Shown one piece after another: positions 6,622 through 10,440 of a stretch of 10,440 nucleotides of DNA. Every line of letters begins with the position of its first letter. Positions within the stretch are counted from its first letter, which is position 1. Below the pieces are notes generated by a model. It saw nothing but the letters and a program-made list of their open reading frames with translations. It did not search any database and was not told where the DNA came from. The position numbers were made by a program, and so were the translations under genes. Origin of the DNA: Armatimonadota bacterium (GTDB lineage: Bacteria; Armatimonadota; Fimbriimonadia; Fimbriimonadales; Fimbriimonadaceae). The stretch spans positions 1 through 10,440 of the forward strand of contig JAFAFM010000137.1 in assembly GCA_023423495.1 (NCBI GenBank). The letters are read 5' to 3'.

Positions 6622-6890
6622 TCGTGATGTTCTCCGATAGTCTCTCGGTAGTGCTGAACGGTTTGGTTGTGGCTGATGTATCCGTTGATCAGCATGATCG
6701 CCGATGCCCCGAAATACAGCAGAAATAGCCAGTTCTCTCGCTTTTGGCCAGGATCTCGGATCATTTGATCTCCACCCAAAAACGGCAACCCCATAACGCC
6801 AAGTACAAACAGAATCCCGGCGATCCAGAAATAGGTGTTCTTGTACCAGGCCGGTTTGGCAATCGGTTTTTTGGTTTTGGGGTCCAGCAC
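6618..6890 (-). CDS. Two-helix membrane protein, unknown function
   Basis: From a GTG at 6890-6888 the product is 90 residues: a Lys/Pro-rich head (DPKTKKPIAKPAWYKN), a first membrane helix (TYFWIAGILFVLGVMGLPFL), a polar loop (GGDQMIRDPGQKREN), a second helix (WLFLLYFGASAIMLINGY) and a His-rich polar end (SHNQTVQHYRETIGEHHE). The head is positive, so both ends probably face the cytoplasm. The frame stays open upstream to an ATG at 7031, but that part lies inside the neighbouring gene and its residues look like shadow sequence, so I took the GTG. It starts 34 bases after the DUF4434-like gene and its stop overlaps the start of the zinc-ribbon gene. Confidence 0.7.
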   Translation of the reverse strand: MLDPKTKKPIAKPAWYKNTYFWIAGILFVLGVMGLPFLGGDQMIRDPGQKRENWLFLLYFGASAIMLINGYISHNQTVQHYRETIGEHHE

Positions 6891-6924
6891 AGAAATTGAA
6901 TTGTACCGGACGGAGCCCGAACTC

Positions 6925-7845
6925 CTAGTCGCTAATGCCCTCCCGCAGACTGGCGAACTCGGAATATCGCTCGAAAAGGTTGTGGGCCGATGGATAGCAG
7001 GAGTGGGGGGACATGAAGTGCGGAAACTCAAAAGTGATGATCTTCTCGGCTACCTGGGCTGCGGTCTCGAGCTTAAACCGCAGAAATCGCCAGTCCGCAG
7101 GCGGAAACTTTATCGGCATATCCCGGTCGAACGATTCCAGGTTGGACCAGATCGTCACGCCATGCTTTCTTCCGAGATCCGCGATGCCAGAGACAAAATT
7201 CGGCAGCTCCTGGTAATGAACCTGGCCATCTTGGAAAGCGCAGATATCAAACGCGCCTTTAGTCGCGGCGAAAATTCGGTCCCAGTGGTCAAAGCTTTCC
7301 TCAAGCGTGAGCGCGTTCTCGCCCAATTGCTTAGCTCCCTGCGGATACGGCGAAATCAAAACCGGAACGTCCCGCAAACCCTTGCAATATCCGCCGATTT
7401 CGTTGAACAAGTCGATGATGTGAGCGTCGTTTTTGCCGGTCTCGTGGCTGAGGTACCAACCGCCGAAACTCGCATGATGACCATAACGATCGACCGCCTC
7501 CCTTAAAAAGGCTTTGTTGACCTCCACCTCTTTCCACCAGGTGCGTCGCATCCAATGAAATCCCGAGTCATAGGTGCCGAAGAAGACCTTCAGGCCAAAT
7601 TCATCGGCCAAGGAGAAAAAGATTTCGCCGACATCTTCGTACACAGGTAGCAAATTCGGGATGGTTTTGGACGGGAAGATGCACTTGTTCTGGTATCCGG
7701 CTCGAATGATGATCACGGTGTCGATCCCGATCTCTCGGTAGAGCATAAACTCTTTCTGCCACTGTCGGCGGCTCCAGTTCTGGCTCGGGATGTCATGGGT
7801 GATCTCGTCCAAAAAGGTGCCGGTGATCTTGGGAGCGATGGGCAT
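6925..7845 (-). CDS. DUF4434-like TIM-barrel protein, probable glycoside-hydrolase relative
   Basis: The 306 residues read as a beta/alpha barrel of the DUF4434 type, found near carbohydrate-active enzymes. ITGTFLDEITHDIPSQNW and WQKEF..YREIGIDTVII form the family's opening strand and helix. GLKVFFGTYDSG, FGGWYLSHE and FDICAFQDGQ are later strands, and VTIWSNLESFDRD comes near the end. Glu135 (YLSHE) and Glu237 (SNLE) sit at strand ends where retaining hydrolases keep their acid/base and nucleophile, and Asp206 (FQDG) is a family-like acidic residue; these roles are inferred. No signal peptide is visible, so the protein seems cytoplasmic. It is first in a three-gene run with the membrane and zinc-ribbon genes and is divergent from the YjdI-like gene (34-base gap). 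TAAAGT lies 5 bases before the ATG. Confidence 0.75.
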   Translation of the reverse strand: MPIAPKITGTFLDEITHDIPSQNWSRRQWQKEFMLYREIGIDTVIIIRAGYQNKCIFPSKTIPNLLPVYEDVGEIFFSLADEFGLKVFFGTYDSGFHWMRRTWWKEVEVNKAFLREAVDRYGHHASFGGWYLSHETGKNDAHIIDLFNEIGGYCKGLRDVPVLISPYPQGAKQLGENALTLEESFDHWDRIFAATKGAFDICAFQDGQVHYQELPNFVSGIADLGRKHGVTIWSNLESFDRDMPIKFPPADWRFLRFKLETAAQVAEKIITFEFPHFMSPHSCYPSAHNLFERYSEFASLREGISD

Positions 7846-7850
7846 GGCCC

Positions 7851-7856
7851 ACTTTA
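7851..7856 (-). promoter_or_regulatory. -10-like hexamer TAAAGT before the DUF4434-like gene
   Basis: On the minus strand TAAAGT ends 5 bases before the ATG at 7845-7843. It fits the TANNNT pattern seen at several starts in this window. No Shine-Dalgarno is present. Confidence 0.3.
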
Positions 7857-7864
7857 CCGCCAGC

Positions 7865-7870
7865 TACAAT
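7865..7870 (+). promoter_or_regulatory. -10-like hexamer TACAAT before the YjdI-like gene
   Basis: TACAAT (5 of 6 matches to TATAAT) ends 9 bases before the ATG at 7880. It shares the 34-base divergent gap with the TAAAGT hexamer of the opposite gene. Leader length would be 0-3 bases. Confidence 0.35.
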
Positions 7871-7879
7871 CAACCAGCA

Positions 7880-8119
7880 ATGTCGGCAAAGCGCTACTCA
7901 AATGAAGAAGTTTCGGTGATCTGGGAGCCGAGAAAATGCATTCACTCCGCGGTTTGCTGGAAGTCCCTCATCCGAGTTTTCAATCCGCAAAAGCGACCCT
8001 GGATAAATATGTCCGGCGCTACCACAGAGCAGATCGTCGCAACGGTCCAAAAGTGCCCCTCGGGAGCTTTGTCGTACGAGTTGGTCGGTGAATCCGCCGC
8101 CTTAGGAAGCAGCTTCTGA
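7880..8119 (+). CDS. YjdI-type divergent 4Fe-4S mono-cluster (Fer4_19) domain protein
   Basis: The 79-residue product contains the compact iron-sulfur domain of the YjdI family: RYSNEEVSVIWEPRKCIHSA with Cys20, a second cysteine at Cys26, a VFNPQKRPWI stretch, and CPSGALSYE with Cys59. In many bacteria this domain continues directly into a CDGSH iron-sulfur domain. Here the frame ends in TGA at 8117-8119, and exactly such a domain begins in the next frame. The ATG at 7880 was chosen because family members begin a few residues before the R-Y-x-N-E motif. The natural product may therefore be a two-domain protein now split. Electron transfer or cluster storage is the usual suggestion for the family; its function is poorly known. 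Confidence 0.85.
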   Translation: MSAKRYSNEEVSVIWEPRKCIHSAVCWKSLIRVFNPQKRPWINMSGATTEQIVATVQKCPSGALSYELVGESAALGSSF

Positions 8120-8300
8120 TGTCATTCGGGCAGAAGTGGTGCCCAACGGTCCACTGATCGTTTACGGCAGCTTGTTGGTAAAGGATGCAGCAGGCAATGC
8201 AGTCAGGCGGGACAAAAGCGCAGCCTTTTGCCGGTGCGGCAAATCAAAGGCCAAGCCGTTTTGTGACGGCTCCCACGTTGAATCCGGCTTTTCAGACTGA
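8106..8300 (+). pseudogene. CDGSH iron-sulfur domain, in the +1 frame relative to the YjdI domain
   Basis: The frame opens after a TAG at 8103-8105 and reads EAASDVIRAEVVPNGPLIVYG to a TGA at 8298-8300. It carries the full CDGSH motif C-x-C-x2-S-x3-P-x-C-D-G-S-H: cysteine codons at 8229, 8235 and 8262 and the histidine codon at 8274, the four ligands of a 2Fe-2S cluster. There is no ATG in this frame; the only candidate starts are GTGs at 8136 and 8139, which would cut into the domain. The usual fused architecture (YjdI then CDGSH) would be restored by a +1 shift between 8106 and 8116. The domain looks intact, so the lesion is either recent, an assembly error, or bypassed. It ends 1 base before the purK stop on the other strand. 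Confidence 0.8.
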
Positions 8301-8301
8301 G

Positions 8302-9396
8302 TTATTTGGTCCAAGCTTCATAAAACGCCGAACGAGCGTTGCGTGCTCGCTCCACCACATTCTCGCCTCCCACGACGTTCAAGTGACCCATCTTTCTTCC
8401 GGGCTTCGCTTCTGTCTTCCCGTACCAGTGGAAGTGGACGCCCGGATCCGCCAATGCTTTCGGCATGGCCAAGAGGTAGTTCTTTGCCGACGGCTGTCCG
8501 AGCAGGTTGGCCATGCAAGTCTCCAAACCCTGCGGTGAGCTCATTGGATAACCCATCACGAGACGGATGTGCTGCTCGAACTGGGAAACGCCTCCCCAAT
8601 CCAAGGTGTAGTGGCCAGTATTATGTGGCCGTGGTGCAATTTCGTTCACCAGCAATTCCCCGGACTCCAATTCAAACAACTCAACCCCGAACAGCCCGTT
8701 GCCATGAACTGCGTCCACGGCGGCAATCGCGATTTGGCTTCCATCGACCCCGCTGGGAAAGACCAAGTCGCAAACGTGGTTACTCTGAATAGTCTCCATC
8801 GTCGGAAAAGCTCCCCGGTTGTCTGCATTCAAAAACACCATTGCCGCCAATTCCCGCTTGAATGGTACGAACTGCTCGGCCAGCCACCCCCCGCCTTTCC
8901 AGAGGTCGCGGTGTGACTCCAATTCCTCGGGCGTCCGTGCGTAACGCGTTCCTTTCCCGTCGTACCCACCGAACCGGGATTTGATGACCATCGGGAAACC
9001 GATCTCTTTTGCTGCAACCACCCCATCCTCAAGTGCCACAGCCTTCGGCGAAGGCACACCGGCTTGCTCCAGGGCCAGACGTTGCCGCAGTTTGTCCTGA
9101 ATGATTGCCAAGCACTCGACCCCCGGTACGAGTTTTCTCAAGTCGAAGCCCGCCGAAATGATCGCATCCGCCGGAATGAACTCATTTTCAAGGGTCAGGC
9201 GGTCGCACTGGCTCGCCAGCTCGGCAATCTTCGAGGGATCATGAAGTGCTCCTTTGATGGCCGTGGCAACTCCGGAGGCAGGCGTTTCCGCACCCGGATC
9301 CAAGGAGATGCATTTCAAACCCATACGTTGGGCGGCTTGGATGGACATTCGAGCAAGCTGCCCGCCACCAAGAAATCCGATATCGAAGATCGCCAT
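8302..9396 (-). CDS. purK: 5-(carboxyamino)imidazole ribonucleotide synthase
   Basis: PurK uses ATP and bicarbonate to carboxylate aminoimidazole ribonucleotide, feeding PurE in purine synthesis. The 364 residues are close to the usual 355-380 and have the ATP-grasp layout: N-terminal GFLGGGQLARM at 7-17; TLENEF at 68-73; the ATP-binding loop FGGYDGKGT at 142-150; NEIAPRPHNTGHYT at 251-264 with metal and substrate ligands; and the C-terminal HWYGK..AKPGRKMGHLN at 323-340. The gene follows queC by 26 bases on the same strand, so the two are probably co-transcribed. No purE is in the window. No Shine-Dalgarno precedes the ATG at 9396. Identification is secure. Confidence 0.96.
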   Translation of the reverse strand: MAIFDIGFLGGGQLARMSIQAAQRMGLKCISLDPGAETPASGVATAIKGALHDPSKIAELASQCDRLTLENEFIPADAIISAGFDLRKLVPGVECLAIIQDKLRQRLALEQAGVPSPKAVALEDGVVAAKEIGFPMVIKSRFGGYDGKGTRYARTPEELESHRDLWKGGGWLAEQFVPFKRELAAMVFLNADNRGAFPTMETIQSNHVCDLVFPSGVDGSQIAIAAVDAVHGNGLFGVELFELESGELLVNEIAPRPHNTGHYTLDWGGVSQFEQHIRLVMGYPMSSPQGLETCMANLLGQPSAKNYLLAMPKALADPGVHFHWYGKTEAKPGRKMGHLNVVGGENVVERARNARSAFYEAWTK

Positions 9397-9422
9397 GAGG
9401 CTCAGTTGTACCGGCTATCCGC

Positions 9423-10100
9423 CTACCGTGCCAAGGCTGGGTCGGTCATTCCAAGTTCTGCGAATGCTCGTGACCTAATCCGGCAGGCATCACAGCGGCC
9501 ACAAGGCTCGCCGGTGGGTGATGGGTCATAGCAAGAATGCGTCAAGCCGTAGTCGACGCCCAATTCAAGCCCTTTCTTGATGATCTCCACTTTGCTCAGC
9601 GTAACGAGAGGCGCATGAACCCTCACCGGATGGCCCTCGACTCCTGCTTTTGTGGCAAGGCGAGCCATGTGCTCAAATGCGGCGATGAACTCGGGCCGAC
9701 AGTCGGGGTAGCCACTGTAATCGATCGCGTTCACGCCCAAGAAGATATCCTGCGCTCCCAGCACTTCGGCGTAGCCAAGGGCGATCGACAACATGATCGT
9801 GTTCCTGGCGGGCACGTAAGTCACGGGGATGGCCTTCATCTCCTCGTCGGATTGATCCTTGGGAACGTCGATATCCGACGTGAGCGCGGAACCGCCGATC
9901 GCGCTTAAGTCGACGCCCACAATCTTGTGCTCCGCCGCACCCTGCGCTTTGGCCACCCGGCTGGCCGCTCCGATCTCTTCTGAATGGCGCTGGCCATAGG
10001 TCACGGTGAGGGCGTGGCACTCGAAGCCCAGTTGCTTTGCCATCGCGAGGGTTGTTGCAGAGTCCAATCCACCGCTTAGGAGAACCACAGCCTTTTGCAT
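9423..10100 (-). CDS. queC: 7-cyano-7-deazaguanine synthase
   Basis: QueC converts 7-carboxy-7-deazaguanine to preQ0 with ATP and ammonia, in the pathway to queuosine and other 7-deazaguanines. The 225 residues show the PP-loop [11 protein letters not shown] (SGGLDS at 9-14), [20 protein letters not shown], the substrate-site sequence [17 protein letters not shown], and the zinc site Cys190, Cys200, Cys203 and Cys206 in [20 protein letters not shown]. Length is normal. The ATG at 10100 lies 32 bases from the divergent transporter start, with TAATCT 6 bases before it and no Shine-Dalgarno. The gene is followed by purK after 26 bases. No queD, queE or queF is nearby. Identification is secure. 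Confidence 0.96.
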   Translation of the reverse strand: MQKAVVLLSGGLDSATTLAMAKQLGFECHALTVTYGQRHSEEIGAASRVAKAQGAAEHKIVGVDLSAIGGSALTSDIDVPKDQSDEEMKAIPVTYVPARNTIMLSIALGYAEVLGAQDIFLGVNAIDYSGYPDCRPEFIAAFEHMARLATKAGVEGHPVRVHAPLVTLSKVEIIKKGLELGVDYGLTHSCYDPSPTGEPCGRCDACRIRSRAFAELGMTDPALAR

Positions 10101-10106
10101 GGATCA

Positions 10107-10112
10107 AGATTA
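10107..10112 (-). promoter_or_regulatory. -10-like hexamer TAATCT before queC
   Basis: On the minus strand TAATCT ends 6 bases before the queC ATG. It matches TANNNT and would give a leaderless mRNA. The 32-base divergent gap leaves any -35 inside the first codons of the transporter gene. Confidence 0.3.
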
Positions 10113-10119
10113 CCGCTGG

Positions 10120-10125
10120 TACCCT
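10120..10125 (+). promoter_or_regulatory. -10-like hexamer TACCCT before the MFS gene
   Basis: TACCCT ends 7 bases before the GTG at 10133 and fits TANNNT. A possible -35, TTGCAT at 10095-10100, sits 19 bases upstream across the queC start codon. Support is weak. Confidence 0.25.
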
Positions 10126-10132
10126 CTGCGTC

Positions 10133-10440
10133 GTGCTAAAAGCGGACGTTCAAGCGGATCTCACGAATGATGAGGCGCTGATCCGGCGCGATTGGCGCTT
10201 CTTCACTGCTTTGACCTTCTTCTTCATGGTCGGCTTCGCGATCTACAGCGGCGTCTTCCAGAACTTTCTCCGTGACGTCCTAAAAGCCGATGAGCTTCAA
10301 CTCGGAACGCTTGAATCCCTCCGCGAAATTCCCGGACTTTTAGCCGCGTTGATGGCCGGAATCGTTGTTGCTTTGGCGGAATCACGCGTAGCGGCAATCG
10401 GGCTGGCTCTCGGTGCGATTGGCATCGGGCTGAGCGGGGC
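10133..10440 (+). CDS. Major-facilitator-type membrane transporter, N-terminal part (runs off the window)
   Basis: From a GTG at 10133 the frame is open for 102 codons to the window end. A polar cytoplasmic head (residues 1-21, ending IRRDWR) is followed by a first membrane helix (FFTALTFFFMVGFAIYSGVF), a loop with LQLGTLESLREIPG, a second helix (LLAALMAGIVVALA), the short loop ESR and a third helix (VAAIGLALGAIGIGLSG). The sequence G-x-L-E-S-x-R-E-x-P-G between helices 1 and 2 is typical of MFS permeases of the sort annotated only as MFS transporter. The substrate cannot be told. The gene is divergent from queC with 32 bases between starts. A GTG start without a Shine-Dalgarno agrees with other genes here. 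Confidence 0.75.
   Translation, partial: MLKADVQADLTNDEALIRRDWRFFTALTFFFMVGFAIYSGVFQNFLRDVLKADELQLGTLESLREIPGLLAALMAGIVVALAESRVAAIGLALGAIGIGLSG

Noticed and set aside
6891..7031. Longer version of the two-helix membrane protein starting at an ATG at 7031
   Set aside because: The extra residues lie mostly inside the DUF4434-like gene and are Ser/Pro/Arg-rich shadow sequence; the GTG at 6890 is more likely.
6835..7506. 223-residue plus-strand reading frame
   Set aside because: Antisense to the DUF4434-like gene, whose protein has clear family motifs; the antisense product has none.
8119..8157. ATG overlapping the TGA of the YjdI-like gene (TGATG)
   Set aside because: It is in a third frame and ends after 12 codons; it does not reach the CDGSH domain.
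1..10440. CRISPR array, insertion sequence or prophage integrase
   Set aside because: No regularly spaced repeats, transposase or recombinase motifs were seen on either strand; the tRNA-adjacent repeat alone is not enough to call an element.

Overview
This is a bacterial chromosomal window of moderate GC content, roughly mid-50s percent by eye. It carries housekeeping genes of four pathways: galactose metabolism (galT), the MEP isoprenoid pathway (ispE), purine synthesis (purK) and 7-deazaguanine synthesis (queC). One tRNA-Gln is present. Almost no start codon has a usable Shine-Dalgarno sequence. Several starts instead lie 5-9 bases downstream of a -10-like hexamer (TANNNT or CATAAT), which suggests leaderless or nearly leaderless mRNAs. 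Together with a DUF4434-type sugar-hydrolase-like protein, this fits a deep-branching lineage such as Armatimonadota (Fimbriimonas-like). That placement is an impression from the protein style and was not tested.

Layout. Bases 1-588 (minus) hold the N-terminal half of an M24 (Xaa-Pro) peptidase with an in-frame TAG; family-like sequence continues beyond the stop to the window edge. A tRNA-Gln(UUG) gene follows at 667-740 (plus), and an inverted partial copy of its T-arm lies just downstream. Bases 876-2819 (plus) encode a chimeric 647-residue protein: an HExxH metallopeptidase-like region, then the last ~40 residues of an RHS-repeat core, then a cysteine-rich tail. A 33-residue membrane peptide overlaps its stop codon. 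This is the most accessory-looking part of the window.

From 3067 to 5292 (minus) come galT and a secreted 341-residue protein that ends at a clear rho-independent terminator. At 5328-6415 (plus) ispE is followed by a 72-residue protein resembling the C-terminal lobe of AMP-binding enzymes. At 6412-7845 (minus) a likely operon holds a DUF4434-like protein, a two-helix membrane protein and a small zinc ribbon. Divergent from it, at 7880-8300 (plus), lie a YjdI-type 4Fe-4S domain and a CDGSH iron-sulfur domain in adjacent frames, as if one fusion gene had been split by a frameshift. At 8302-10100 (minus) queC and purK form a two-gene operon, and an MFS transporter starts divergently at 10133 (plus) and runs off the window.

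The most noteworthy points are the metallopeptidase/RHS-tip chimera with its coupled membrane peptide, the two reading-frame lesions (the peptidase TAG and the YjdI-CDGSH shift), and the repeated start-proximal -10 hexamers. No CRISPR array, transposase or integrase was seen.
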